Shown: positions 1 to 11,337 of the stretch, piece by piece
Position numbering within the stretch: position 1 is the stretch's first letter
Layout of the letters: each line of letters starts with the position of its first letter
Source of the DNA: Corinectria fuckeliana
Taxonomy: Eukaryota > Ascomycota > Sordariomycetes > Hypocreales > Nectriaceae
DNA length: 61,222 nt
Assembly (NCBI GenBank): GCA_019137255.1
Contig: WPDH01000099.1
Coordinates: 1-61,222, forward strand
Reading direction: 5' to 3'
Made by a program: the position numbers and the translations under genes
Notes under the pieces: model-generated
What the model was told of the DNA's origin: nothing
What the model saw: only the letters and a program-made list of their open reading frames with translations
Databases searched by the model: none

Positions 1-2031
1 AAGAGGATGTAGTCATCGACAACGTCTGATTCGCCATCCGCTGCAGCGGCGGAGCCTGGGGCCTGGGGCACGTCGTCCGAGAACGATAGTACTGTTGCAG
101 CAGCAGGGAGTTTGGGCAGAAGCTTCGCATTAGGGTTGCGAACCCACTGTCCGCCGGTCTGTGTGACTGCATCGTCTTCCTCATCCGAAGAATCACTCTC
201 CGATGACGAAGACGCGTCACCCTCTGCCTTAGCCCCGTTCTGCAGGACCTCGCTGTTGCCGCGTAAGACCCAAGTGTCGATGTATCCCGCTAAGTCGGAG
301 GTCGCGAGCATTTTAGAGTCAGCAGAAAAGGCAACATGCGTAATGCTCCTGTCGTAACTGCCTAGACCGCCATTGAGGATGTAACGAGGGGTAGGTCGTC
401 GCAATCGGGTAAGCCGTTGTAGTGGTGACTGAAAGACGATGGGAGCATCGGGCTCCTCGGGGATGTCGATCTTGCCTAGCAAAACCCGCGAACCCTCCTG
501 CACGACACAAAGCCACTGGCCGTTGGGAGAGAGCTGGACCTTGGCGGCACCATTGTTTGTCAACTTCTGCGGGATCTGGATGGTGGAAAGCTGGACATCC
601 GACGGCTTGATGGGGTCTTGGTGCTGCAGCCTGAAGGCCTTCACACTGGTCGAAGTAGATACCACAAGGAGTGTACCGTCCTGGTTTATGGTCGCAGAGG
701 TGATGTTGGAGTCCCCCTTGACGACAATTGTCTTCAATAGCTTGCGATTCTGATTGATGTCCACGTCGTCGCCACCAGCGTTGAACATGTCTGTTGCGGA
801 TTTCTGTAGAATCCAGATGTGAACTTCTCTCTCCCACCAACTGATCACGAACCTCGCCTTGGGAGCGCTCAAGAGAGGAGGTTGTTGCGGTAGGCTAGAC
901 ATGATTCGGTGATTCTCGCGTCCCATTTCCTTGAAGGGAATCACAACAGGGTTAGCATCGGGGCCTGACATCCGCGTTAGTGAAATTTCATAATGGCGAA
1001 ATGGGCTTCTTACCTCCAGAAACAACGACGCTAATCCGTCCGCTCTCGAACGAAGCCATGGCCTTGACATCGTGCTCGTGATACCGCCGACCCCAAACCT
1101 TGCCCCATCGGTGGCCCGCGCCGGTGTTTTGCTTGTAAAGAATGGTCCGTCGGTCCATGCCTCCGCTGAGGATCGAAGTTCCGTCTGCGCTCGTCGCGAG
1201 ACTGAGAACATCTTGCTTGTGGCTTTGCATTCGCTGTGTCTGCGTATATGTCTTTCCATCCCAGATGCAGACCTGGCCGGTCGAGTCGCCCGAGACGATG
1301 TTGCCTCCTGGGAGACACTTGACTGACCAAATGATGATGTCCTTGGAACCACCAACGAGATCAGAGCCCAGTGTCATTCTTCGCAGCATGTGACCCTTGG
1401 TAATATCGTACGCTCGAATCGTGCTATCGGAACAGCCCACGATGGCGACCTTGCGTGATTGAAAGGTAATGCTGACCATCTGCGCCTTCTTGGTGGGAGA
1501 TCTCAGCAGCACACGCTGGAATCGCAGGTCGTCATCTTCGATTGAGTACATGACCAGCTCGCCGTCAATGGTTCCGGCGATGAGCTTGGTAGAATCCTGG
1601 GGATCCACACCGAGCCCGGCCTTGTCTGTGCCGGATGGCTGGGCGGCCATGCACCAGATGTCGCCATGCTGACCGCTCGCGTGCTTCTTTGGCGCTCCCT
1701 TCTCGAGATCCCACTCGGTCACTGTGGAGGTATAGCCTATGCTGAAGAGGCGCGATTTGCCAGCGGCCCATCGGCCGTCACCGAGATCCTGGTCAGGCTC
1801 GTTGACCCAGACGAGCCCGTCAACACTGCGGTCCTTGGCTCCTGGGATGACGATTTCCTGGTTCCAAGAGCCATTTGTCGGGTTCCATATCTCGATGTCT
1901 CCATTGGCCCTTCCAATTGCCAACCGCGCAAGTGACGCTTGCAGCGCCGACCTCGTCTTGGGGTGCGAGAAGGCGAGGGCGTTGATGGCGGAGGGCTTGT
2001 AGGGAACGAATCGGCAGCGGTGGACGTCCAT
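1..2031 (-). CDS. utp4: UTP4, WD40 protein of the small-subunit processome (partial, 3' end outside window)
   Basis: Known role of the family: Utp4 (human cirhin) is a nucleolar WD-repeat subunit of the t-UTP/UtpA part of the U3 snoRNP processome and is needed for 18S rRNA maturation. Seen here: the start MDVHRCRFVPY followed by SAINALAFSH is typical of the family, and successive WD-like repeats follow (RLAIGRANGDIEIWN, TSTVTEWDLEKG, GDSTGQVCIWDGK, ILSGGMDRRTILYKQ). Exon 1 is 2031-1014. An intron at 1013-965 (GTAAG donor, CTAAC branch site, CAG acceptor) links it to exon 2, which stays open from 964 to the left edge and ends in an Asp/Ser-rich acidic linker. The start ATG at 2031 has Met-Asp-Val directly before the conserved block. 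The gene is divergent from NPT1. The C-terminal half lies outside the window. Identity is confident. Confidence 0.88.
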
Positions 2032-2334
2032 GGTTGCGGATGATCTGTCGCGTCGATGCGCTTCTCGATAGTTTGAGTAGTTTGACTCCGCCTCTCGCCT
2101 CCGAGTGTTGCACGTAGGAATGTTGGGGATGTTGAAGCCTGTCGCCGAGTAGCCAGGCGTTGAGGTCGAGCGAGGCTGATGGAGAGCAAAAAAAAGCTGG
2201 CCCGTCCAGAATTTTTTTTTCCTGAGCTGCAGCGCGCGGTCCGCTTGGGAATTAAGGTGTGGTCAGTGCGCGTCTAGGTACCCCTCCACCCCACCATGGC
2301 AGCGCAATCCAGTCTTGAGAAGGAGCGACCGTTT

Positions 2335-2361
2335 GGGTGCTTTGCGGTCGGGTGCTTTGCG
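2335..2361. repeat. Two direct copies of GGGTGCTTTGCG
   Basis: The 12-mer GGGTGCTTTGCG occurs at 2335-2346 and again at 2350-2361 with a 3-nt spacer, immediately before a CCAAT box. It could be a paired binding site or a slippage product; the sequence alone cannot decide. Confidence 0.6.
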
Positions 2362-2528
2362 CCAATAATTAGTCGTCGGCGCGGAGCCATGTCCCACTGA
2401 AACGCTTCTGGCACCATCACTGACGTACTAACTTGCGCCGTGACTCAAACCTTTCACTCCAACACACAACTCGCGCAAGGCCTCCTTTCTCCGTCGCAAC
2501 TATCTCCTTGCCATAACTACCGCCCCGT

Positions 2529-2547
2529 CTCTCTCTNNTCTCTCTCT
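2529..2547. repeat. CT microsatellite containing two undetermined bases
   Basis: A short CT dinucleotide run in the likely NPT1 5' leader is interrupted by NN at 2537-2538, so its true length is uncertain in this assembly. Confidence 0.8.
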
Positions 2548-2803
2548 TCGTCTTCTTCGGACCGCCTCTGGGCTACTTGGACGGAGAGGCTGATATACCT
2601 CAGGACAAGACTTGATTGGCCTGAACCCCGCAGCCCCCAAGACCCCCGATCCTGCCGGCGTCTCCCGTGACGTACGAACCAGACGCGCCATCCCCTCCCA
2701 AACTAACTCCGAGCTCTGGTCAGCTCCGGATCTCCGGTCCTCTGGATCTCCTGGCAAATCGCTCAATCGTTTCCTCAAGGTCCTCTCTTCAAGGTCCCCA
2801 GCC

Positions 2804-4314
2804 ATGGACTTCAACAGCTCGTCGCCGTTCCCGGAGGGCGTCATTTCCTTCCTTGACACGGATCTGTACAAGTTGACGATGCAATGCGCCGTCTTCAAGT
2901 TCTTCAAGGATGTCCCTGTCTCGTATGCCTACACAAACCGCACCCCGGACAAGAGGCTCTCCAGAGCTGCGTTCAAGTGGCTAGAGCAGCAGATTCGGAG
3001 TATGCTCATGCAATAGCGTCTACACGGAGAAGTACGGACAGTTAACCTCGTTGTTTAGAGCTCGGCTATATCTCCCTTTCCGCCGAAGAGTATAAATTTC
3101 TCGAAAAGAACTGCGATTACCTCAACAAGGATTATCTCAACTTCCTCAAAGAGTTTCGGCTGCGCCCAAGAGAACAAATCGTGCTAACCTTCATCTCGGT
3201 TGGCGAGGATACGGGCACCGATTCAGATGTTGGAGACGTGGATATTCAAATCAAGGGCACATGGGTTGACACGATTCTCTACGAAATTCCCATACTTGCC
3301 CTGACATCCGAGGCGTATTTCAAGTTTATGGACACGGATTGGAACTACGAAGGTCAGGAAGACAAAGCATTCGAAAAGGGCATGCAACTGCTGGAAGCGG
3401 GATGCATCACGTCTGAATTCGGATCACGAAGGCGACGCGATTACCATACTCAGGCTTTGGTATTCCGCGGCCTCGTCAAGGCATCCAAAGAGGCAGACAA
3501 GAAGGGCTTTCCAGGCAAGTTGTCTGGAACGAGTAACGTTCACCTGGCCATGCGCTTCAACATCCCTCCTGTTGGTACTGTAGCCCATGAGTGGTTCATG
3601 GGAACAGCATCCATTGTTGGCGACTATAAAAAGGCCACCGAGGAAGCCCTGCGACATTGGGTCAGCTGCTTCGGCAACAAGCTTGGTATTGCCCTCACCG
3701 ATACTTTCGGCACCGAGGAGTTCCTTCGATCTTTCAGCTTGCCGGTGCGCCCGGTGGAGGGCGGATTCCCTGCGGAAACTTTCCAAAGGGAGGACGGGAG
3801 CATGAAGACCTACGCAGAAGTTTTTGCTGGCGTTCGTCAGGACTCGGGCGATCCAGCCGAGTACACCAAAATGATGCGGGACTACTATGATCAGCAGGGC
3901 ATCAAAGATAAAAAGCTCATCGTATTTTCCGACTCGCTCAATATCGATCGCTGCTTGGAGTACAAGAAGGTCTCGGAGAACCTCGGCTTTCAGCCCACTT
4001 TTGGTGTGGGAACCTTCTTGACGAACGATTTCACCCACCTTAAGACTGGGAAGAAATCTGTGCCCCTGAACATTGTCATTAAGCTCAGTTCAGCTGCAGG
4101 ACGCCCTGCTATTAAAATCAGGTGAGTACCTAAGTCCGGCTAACACCGTTACCAAAGACCTAGCCTAACCTTGAGCAGCGACAACATTGGTAAGAACACA
4201 GGTGACAGGGACACAGTCGAGAAGGTCAAGAAGGAGCTCGGCTACGTGGAGCGCGAGTGGAAAGAGGGGGACGAAACCGCAAGATGGGGGAAGGATGAGA
4301 ACACAAAGGCCTGA
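2804..4314 (+). CDS. NPT1: Nicotinate phosphoribosyltransferase (Preiss-Handler NAD salvage)
   Basis: Known reaction: converts nicotinate and PRPP to nicotinate mononucleotide, coupled to ATP hydrolysis, the first step of NAD salvage from nicotinic acid. Seen here: three exons, 2804-2999, 3059-4121 and 4179-4314, give 464 aa, the usual fungal length. The N-terminus SFLDTDLYKLTMQ is the family hallmark for substrate binding. Downstream are GTSNVHLAMRFNIPPVGTVAHEW, with the conserved His in the GT(V)AHEW block, then VRQDSGDP and VFSDSLNIDRCLEY, the phosphate-binding strand. The start at 2804 (GCCATGG) fits a Kozak context and precedes the conserved N-terminus directly. Intron 1 (GTATGC..TAG, TTAAC branch) and intron 2 (GTGAGT..CAG, CTAAC branch) both restore frame. 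Nothing is missing, so it is probably functional. It shares a divergent promoter with UTP4. Confidence 0.93.
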
Positions 4315-5007
4315 GCTGCCCTCATAAAGCCAAACCATTGACGTCAGTGAGAGCGACAGAGAAAGACAGCGCAAGCTTACGACCCGTACCTGGTAGATAC
4401 GAGATTCTGTGTCTGGGAAAGTCGAAGGGAAGTTTCGAACAAGGTTTCCGAATAGATTACAAGCGCGTTAGACGCTGGTTTAATAGAGCTCCTCCGCAAT
4501 TCAATATCAATGCATATTACCTGCATGTAAGTAAGTGTCCATCTCACTGTCCTGACTAAATGTTCCGACTTGGACGGTTCAAATCGCTGGCCTTTTCTAG
4601 GTTGTCTTGGGCCTGATCAAGACGAAGGTTCTGGCAGAAGCCGGACTCCGAGACGATTATGCATTGCTTGATATTGGGATGAGCGCTGGCCCGCGCCTTC
4701 TCGCATGGTTAATTATGAACAGTATTGGCGACCACTTAGAAAAGCTCCTTCTGCGGATAATTCATGAGAAGGTCGATGACGGAGATAACTGCCAGCCATT
4801 ACTCAAATAGAAAGAGTGACGGCCCACGACCGCATTGACTACTAAGGTCCCCCCCCCCCCCCTCACAGACTTCATTCTCTCCTCTCCATCATCCACTTCT
4901 TCCACACACCAGCAATTCTGCGTCTTTCTTTTTGGAACCCGATTTTGATTCGCTGTCTTGGAACGCATTCTACCTTCTTTCCTTGTGTTTGTTGGGATAT
5001 CACCAAC
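4315..5007. other. Intergenic, no gene recognised; 14-C run
   Basis: Region between NPT1 and the WSC-protein gene, so it should contain the NPT1 3' UTR and the next promoter. Two short open frames (4338-4559 and 4607-4810) match nothing I know and lack coding features. A run of 14 cytosines sits at 4849-4862, followed by a pyrimidine-rich stretch typical of fungal 5' leaders. Confidence 0.6.
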
Positions 5008-8000
5008 ATGCCATCCATACGTTCGCTCAGCCCAGGCCGTCCAACCTGGGGGACGCCAACCAACCGGAACCGGACTCTTACCCTTGCAAGCCTGGCTTTT
5101 GTTATCATCCTCGTCATCAGTGCAATCAGGTCGGCCGTGGGTGCAAGTGCTGAACCAGCGGAGAAACTCTTGTTCAAAAAGCAGTTTCAATCTGGTAGTC
5201 TCCTAGGCGGAGAGATCAGCAATGTGAGTTGATGCTCTATCGTGGAGCCCGCAAGGACGACGTGCGCTGACGAAAATTACAGCAAGATGTTCCCATGATA
5301 TCTGCCGCAAACAGTTTCCAAAACCTCATCCCCGCTAATGCTGTCCCTCTACTTCAGCCGAGTGCTATAGCACCACAGCAAGTGTCCACCGGGGACCTCG
5401 CGGGCGATCAGGAGAGGAATGCCAAAGGACTCTCCGGAAGACCAGCAACCTCTTCTGGCCCTGCTGCCGCGAGCTTTGTTGTTCCCGTGAACCCTGATCA
5501 TCGTGAAGGATCCTTAAACGGGGCACCGGACGATTCTGCCCAAGGAGCCATGCCGATCTCATTATCTCCTGCTATCAAGAGTGTCATTAGGCATGTGATC
5601 AATTCGCAACATCCAGGAAATCTGAGAGGTAGCGCTGCTGTCGCAAGTCTCGGCGAAGCTGTCGCTGCCCCCACGACTCTGCAATCTGCGGTTCCTGTGT
5701 CCGACGTCCAGCCCCAACCTAGCTTCCCCGGCACCTCCCATGCGACTGCCAGCGGTGATCGTGGGGCACTGAATCCCAACCCAGCTTCCGCAAGCGTTTC
5801 GGCTGCTGGTTTGGTCGGAGTCGCTGGCCAACAGGCTGACGGTACTGTTGTCTCGGTTCAACTTGGCGATACCCCTAGGCAGTCTTCTGATGCAAGGGCA
5901 GAATCCGCAACGCCCATTGCGTCTCTGGTTATTCATATCGGTGGACCAGTCCCCTCGAAAGCCGCCGACATTCTCCCTTCGATCACTCCCTCGGCTGCAA
6001 AATCTCCTGCCAACACGGCTGCAGGTACCCTTCCCCTCAACCCGTCTGCTGGCACTGGAACGCTGAGCAATGTGATCAATGGAGGCAATGAGCTACCCAA
6101 TTCCATGGCGAGCTCGGCCAGCCCAGCCCACCTCGCTAGCGAGCAGCACTGCGTCGTCAAACAGATTGTTGATGGTGTCCTACGAGAACTGATTATTCCA
6201 TGTGCGGCTGCAAGTGGCAGTCTTGCTTCGCCTGACATTTACACCTTAACAAATTCCATCCAAGGCGCTTCGGTACCCGGCTCGAATACCCAAGTCTCTG
6301 GAGGCGCCGCCCCCCTTGCGTCAGCTGCCTCCGGTCAATTACAGGCCCCCTCTGGACCCCCTACAGAAAACACACCAGCCTCTGGGAATATTCGTCAAGA
6401 CGGGTCGATATCCCCTGGGGCCAGCAGCGGAAATGGCGAGTCCTCGCAGAAGAACGACGCACCTTTGGCCGCACCGCGGCCGGACTCGGGATCGTGGAAC
6501 GGCTGGAATAATGCAGCTCAAGGTATGTGCTTATTTCCTCGAGTTCCCTCTCAAGTAAACTCACGAGATGGACCACAGGAGATGGCGGGACTCCAACTAC
6601 GCCCAACCAACCAGTTGATCGAAACCAAGTGCCAGTGGCGCAGGGATGCTCTCCTGTCGATCCGATGCCATGCCCTCTGTGTCCGACTTGTGACTCTTGC
6701 ACTCAGACCGGCAATGTCCACCAAGCTGAAAAGCCAGGACTAGGCCCTTGTCCTGAGAGGGGATTCCAGTGTGCAGAATGCCTAGATGGATGGTTCTGTC
6801 CTCCACAGGAAACACCATCGCAGCCGGTGCCTTGTGGTTTGGGATGGCCGTGCTACCACTGCGCGTCAGGATGGTTCTGCGAGTTGGTCTTTACACCTGA
6901 GCCCACATTCTTGCCCCTTGAGCCACGACCGAGCACAGGAGTTGATGGGAGCCAGGTTGCCAACAACGAACCAGTTCCTGTCGGTGGCTCAGGCATTCAA
7001 AGTGGTTCGCCTCCCGTTAACAATGCAGCTCCCGGAACAAATCCCTCCCCTTCTGGTAACCAGCCAGGTCCTGGCCAAGCACAAGCCCCTGCCACAGATC
7101 CAAATCAGCCAGTCCCAAATGGTGGACCAGCCTCTGGACCAGCCTCAGCTCCCAACCAAGGCTCGACCCCAGGCGCTGCACAAGCTCCTGGGACACCAGA
7201 GACTGCAAGCAATGGACCGGGTCCCGGTGTGATACCCGCTCCCATCAGCAACCAGGCTCCGATACCACTGTCAGTCCCCGCGCCAGCTCCTGCTCCTGCT
7301 CCTGTTCCCGCGCCGGCCTCTCCCCAGTTGCCTGTTCCGCCTCTACCAAACCCTGGATCCGGTTCTACTCCTGGAAGCCCTACTGTCCCTGGAGATGGCT
7401 CAGTCCCCAACAACGGTCCTGGGCCTGCTGCTGTTCCAATCCCACAAGGCCAAAATGGTGGTTCGCAAAGCAATGGACAACCAATCGCTTCGCAGTGGGG
7501 CAATTTGGGCTGTTTTCAAGATGCTATTTCACGAACCTTGCTTGGTGCGAGACCTGCAGATTACCTGAGAGGGGATATGTCAAACGACTTGTGCATCAAG
7601 CATTGCAGTTCAAGGGGTTATCCCTTGGCGGGCACCGAGAACGGCCAAGAGTGTTGGTGTGGGACATCTCTCCGGGCCGATGCTGTTAGGCTCCCTGACA
7701 GCTATTGTGCTACTCCATGCACCGGGGCACCGGGAGCTTTCTGCGGCGGAACATGGGCAGTAACAGTACAGAGCTGTCCTGACGCAATCCCTCTACTGTC
7801 TCCGCCAGAGTATCGCCCAGGACACACAAAGCCCGAGATGAAGTTGAAAGAAATGAGGTCTCTTCCTAGACAGTCATTCCCTGAAAGTCTCTCGACCGGA
7901 CTTGGGACAACCGGACCCAGGATCGGAATACGAGAAATGAGAGAGAACAGGCGACGCGGAGCTGTCGTTGCTAGAGACAGCGCTGTCGATGTCAAGAACA

Positions 8001-8020
8001 CTGCGAGACGAGGGAGCTGA
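5008..8020 (+). CDS. Large secreted or membrane-anchored WSC-domain protein with Cys-rich and Pro-rich regions
   Basis: Three exons (5008-5223, 5283-6522, 6579-8020) give 965 aa. Seen: a hydrophobic segment at about residues 29-50 (LTLASLAFVIILVISAI..), preceded by basic residues, fits a signal anchor or uncleaved signal peptide. A long Ser/Ala/Pro-rich region of low complexity follows. A Cys-rich block at about 505-600 contains two copies of a C-x2-C-x2-GWFC motif. Then come a Pro/Ala/Gly repeat stretch (P-A-P-A-P runs) and a WSC domain at about 792-890 with eight-Cys spacing, YCATPCTG and FCGG. The tail is basic. Known: WSC domains bind glycans and occur in cell-wall sensors and secreted wall or lignocellulose-related proteins. 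No C-terminal transmembrane segment or kinase region is seen, so a yeast-type wall stress sensor is unlikely. The ATG at 5008 (CCAACATG) was chosen over an upstream alternative because it directly precedes the membrane segment. Confidence 0.75.
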
Positions 8021-8392
8021 GGGTTGAGCCAAGTAAAGAACTATGTGGCATGTTGGTGAACTATGAACACAGACTGAATATGGTTTCATCATGGACTAAT
8101 GACGATTGTTACGGTGCGGATGAATCTTAGAGATTGGGGAGACCTTAGTCTATGCTTTTTTAGACCTTTTTGGAACCTCCTCGTTAGCTAATTGGTAATT
8201 ATCTGAGGAGGAGCATGCAGTTAGATTCAACAGAAACAACCGAGTAATGAAGGTGGGGAAGTTTTAGTCAAGGCAGTTAATGCAGTCAATGCAATGATTA
8301 TCCTGAAACTAGGCAACTATAGAACCTCGAAAAAGTCGCACCTCACATACCGTGAGTGAGTGCAGTATATGGAGTAGTTTCCAGGACGACGT
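8021..8392. other. Convergent 3' intergenic region, no gene seen
   Basis: Lies between the 3' ends of the WSC-protein gene (plus) and the fumarate reductase gene (minus). It should hold both 3' UTRs and poly(A) sites. I see no repeats or coding frame. Confidence 0.6.
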
Positions 8393-9964
8393 TTAGGAAG
8401 AAGCCGCAGCCTCAACTCCAGCCGCCCGACCAAAGACGACACACTCCAGCAGTGAAGATCCTCCCAAGCGATTATCACCATGAATACCGCCAGTGATCTC
8501 GCCGGCGGCTAGCAGCCCGGGGATGGGCACCAGCTTTCCGTCTCGTCGACGCAATACGTGACCCTTCTTGTCAAAGGCCACACCGCCCATAGTAAAGTGA
8601 ACAATGGGTGTTACACGGCCGACGTAAACCTCTTGGTCGCGGTTCTCCTCGCCCGGTTTCAGCGACCATCGACCGTATGTTCTACGACCGAACTCGTCCT
8701 CAGCGCCCTCGGCGACGGCCTTGGCGTACTTGTCGACCGAGGCGATGACAGCGGGATCGAGATGGCGGACCTTGACCTTCTTGAGCAGGCCCTTCCACTC
8801 GTAGAAACTGATGTGGTTGGCAGCCGCCTCAGATGCGCCCGGGTCGAGCAGCAAGGTCACGTCCCACTGCTTGATGACGCCGTCGCCGTCGGTGCTGGGC
8901 GGCAGCTTCATGACGGCGGCGCTGACGTGCTCGCGGGTTTCCATCTCGTTGACGAAGCGCTCGCCGGCCGACGAGAGCATGATGCCGCCCTCGCCGCGCA
9001 ACATCTCGGCGGCCAGGAACTTGAGCATCGCGTTGGGGCCTGCGGGGTCCACGAAGCCCGTCGGGTGGATCTGCACGCTGTCCATGTCCAGCAGCTCGGC
9101 GCCCACGGCCGTGAGGATGTCGTGCGAAGCCGGGCGTTCTTCGTTGGTCGACGGGATGCCCTTGAGATCGGGCCGGTACCGCGCGAGCATGCCCGTTGCG
9201 TCGCCGGCGAACCCGCCAGCCGCAAACATGACGGTTCCCTCGAGCGTTTGCGTCTGGCCGTCGAGCACGTATTCGACGCCCTTGACGACGTCGCCCTCGC
9301 TGACCAGGGCCTTGACCTCGGCCAGGTTACTGATGGTGAACTTGTCGTTGGCATTGAGCTTGCCGAGCAGGGCTATGACAATGGCCGCGCCGGGCGGGGT
9401 CTTGCCGGCGCCGCGGTGAGTGCGGGCGACACTGTGGCCGCCCAGGGGAGCGACGACGCTCAGGTCGACCTCGATCTCGTCGGCGAGCCAGTTGACGGCG
9501 GCGGCCGACTCGGCGGTGAGCTTGGAGACGAGGCCCTCACGGTCGACGGGCGGCTCGGGGCTCTTGAAGCGCGAGCCCGCGGACCGCACCGTGTCGCCGT
9601 AGAAGAGCGTGTCTTGCGGGATGCCCTGCGCGGCCTGGAACCGCGTCCCGGCGCCGTTGATGCCGGACGACGCCTTGATGCTGTTGCCGCCGGGCTTGGG
9701 CGCGCGGTCGAGCAGGTGCACCGAGGGCGCGCCGCGCGCGAGCGCCTCGTACGACGCGGAGAGGCCGGCGAGGCCGGAGCCGACGACGATGACGGGCCGG
9801 CCGGACGCGGACGTGGACGTGGACATGGTCTTGGAGAGGACGGAGCTGGAGAATGGGCGGATGAGGTTGCCGTAGAGCATAGCAGTGAAAGCTACCGCGA
9901 TGCCGATGCAGGAGAGTAGGAGGATCCGTGGTCTGCTCATGGCACAGCGGAGGATCCGAGGCAT
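8393..9964 (-). CDS. OSM1: FAD-dependent fumarate reductase (Osm1/Frd1, flavocytochrome c family)
   Basis: Known role: soluble fumarate reductases of the Osm1/Frd1 family reduce fumarate to succinate and reoxidise FADH2/FMNH2 or NADH, in the mitochondrial intermembrane space, ER or cytosol. Seen: intronless, 523 aa from the first in-frame ATG at 9964. A hydrophobic N-terminal segment (ILLLSCIGIAVAFTAML) is followed at about residues 58-70 by the FAD Rossmann motif VIVVGSGLAGLSASYEA. Family signatures include PGGNSIKASSGINGAG, a HPTGFVDP block, GERFVNE, and the C-terminal GGIHGDNRLGGSSLLECVVFGR. ATGs at 9940 and 9826 could also be used; the last would skip the hydrophobic segment and give a cytosolic form. 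A reading frame open to 10078 has no earlier ATG. The gene is convergent with the WSC gene. Very GC-rich coding. Identity is confident, localisation is inferred. Confidence 0.9.
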   Translation of the reverse strand: MPRILRCAMSRPRILLLSCIGIAVAFTAMLYGNLIRPFSSSVLSKTMSTSTSASGRPVIVVGSGLAGLSASYEALARGAPSVHLLDRAPKPGGNSIKASSGINGAGTRFQAAQGIPQDTLFYGDTVRSAGSRFKSPEPPVDREGLVSKLTAESAAAVNWLADEIEVDLSVVAPLGGHSVARTHRGAGKTPPGAAIVIALLGKLNANDKFTISNLAEVKALVSEGDVVKGVEYVLDGQTQTLEGTVMFAAGGFAGDATGMLARYRPDLKGIPSTNEERPASHDILTAVGAELLDMDSVQIHPTGFVDPAGPNAMLKFLAAEMLRGEGGIMLSSAGERFVNEMETREHVSAAVMKLPPSTDGDGVIKQWDVTLLLDPGASEAAANHISFYEWKGLLKKVKVRHLDPAVIASVDKYAKAVAEGAEDEFGRRTYGRWSLKPGEENRDQEVYVGRVTPIVHFTMGGVAFDKKGHVLRRRDGKLVPIPGLLAAGEITGGIHGDNRLGGSSLLECVVFGRAAGVEAAASS

Positions 9965-11337
9965 TGGAGGAGGGGAAGCGGGAAGCGGGGGAGGGGAAGT
10001 ATCAGCAAAGCCCGGGCGGTATCGGGGGGTTGCTTTATACGGGCTGCAGTCGCCCAGCTCGACTTCTCTCACGAGCAAACATGGCCTGGTTATGGCATCA
10101 AGCAGGGCCAGAAGCGCAGATGTGTGGGCGGTGTCGTGGGCGCGGCATCATGCGATTCTGGTGCAAAGTGGGCAAGCCGGGACCGCATCGTACGATGAAG
10201 AATCATGACGCGTTTGTCAGAAGCAGACACGGTCGGTGGGTGTCCTTGGCGTCACGAAACAAGCAACACGAAGAGCAAAACAAACCAAAAAAATATGGCA
10301 CAATGGAGAAGATGGGTTCGATATTTGCTCTGCAGAAAACGGTATCGGGTCTTGAGATATGCTTTTGGGGAGGTCCAACGGCTTGCCATGCATTGCCGGG
10401 GAGCCGGTTTTGGGGATGGGGCGGGCACCGGGTTGTGGGACGATCCCGATGTGGCACCAGATCTCGGCCCCACCTTCCCTGACCCCCCGGGCGCCTGCGG
10501 CTCTCGGCCGGAGCACCGTCCCGGGCCCTTGGTGCTACGTATAGCATGTCCCAATTATGCAGAGGAGCTTCAATCTCCCAATCGCCGCCCGAAAAGCACG
10601 GACGCCTTGCCCAACCCAACAACCCATGCGTCACCGACTGCGCCCTCCCGCCCGTCAAAGGACCCAGTGGCGCGGGCCGACTGCATGGCGTTGTCGCCGG
10701 CAGACCTCCAACGAACCGGCGGGGGGGGAGGGAGGGCTCTATCGATCGCGCCGCCGCAGGAGGGAAGCTTAATCGAGACCTTTCGCGGACGCCGACGGGG
10801 GCGGGTGGAGCCGTTACCAGCTTTTCCCCTTGGTCTTCTCTTCCATTTTTGGCTTCCAACCTTCGCTTGCAGACAACGTTTTTCGGGCGTCTCGCATCCA
10901 TCCGGCATCCGCAGCCGACAGGGCGGTATTAGAGTTTCCTCGGCGGAAATACCTGGCCGTCAGTGTCGTGCCACGAGACGGAAGATTCGGTCAATCAAAG
11001 CGTCCGCTTGCCAGCAATTGTCTCGTTTTTCATTGCGCAGGAACATAGGTACAAGCCCACCCCGATTAAAACACGTTGTAGCCGCTAGCACGTCAGCCGC
11101 TTCCGCAGCGGCTGCGGTACAGGATATCTATAGAACAGACAGAACAGACAGAGAGGGAGAAAGAAGCATCAAGTGATGCGGGCCGTCAGGGGACCAGTGC
11201 CCCGGCCTTTTCAGAAACATTTCCGCCAGGCCATTCTAGCCGGACAGTTCAATATTATCCGTCAAGGTCGAGTCGCAAGGGCGTGATAAGAAATGACATT
11301 GCGTGTCACGCGACAAAACGCAATACCGTCACGCGAT
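9965..11337. other. Intergenic, likely fumarate reductase promoter plus 3' UTR of the acetate transporter
   Basis: 1.37 kb between two minus-strand genes. Overlapping open frames on both strands (for example 10205-11176 plus and 10203-10901 minus) come from low stop density in GC-rich DNA. They show no domain and no splice logic, and are rich in Arg, Pro and Gly in all frames. I see no RNA gene. Confidence 0.5.

Larger units (their letters stand above)
2032..2803. promoter_or_regulatory. Divergent promoter region between UTP4 and NPT1
   Basis: This 772-bp gap separates two genes transcribed away from each other, so it must hold both promoters and both 5' UTRs. Visible elements are a CCAAT box at 2362-2366, a twice-repeated 12-mer next to it (2335-2361), and a long pyrimidine-rich tract on the NPT1 side that includes a CT microsatellite broken by two Ns. 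I see no gene in it. The regulatory role is inferred from layout only. Confidence 0.5.

Noticed and set aside
4338..4810. Two short plus-strand frames after NPT1, considered as a separate small gene
   Set aside because: NPT1 ends properly at 4314 and neither frame shows a domain or joins sensibly by splicing.
8558..9919. 453-codon plus-strand frame antisense to fumarate reductase
   Set aside because: Shadow of the GC-rich real gene; composition dominated by Val, Asp, Gly and Arg, as expected for an antisense frame.
10205..11176. 323-codon plus-strand open frame between the fumarate reductase and acetate transporter genes
   Set aside because: Overlaps a 232-codon minus-strand frame; both are Arg/Pro/Gly-rich, have no domain or conserved-looking block, and arise from low stop density in GC-rich DNA.
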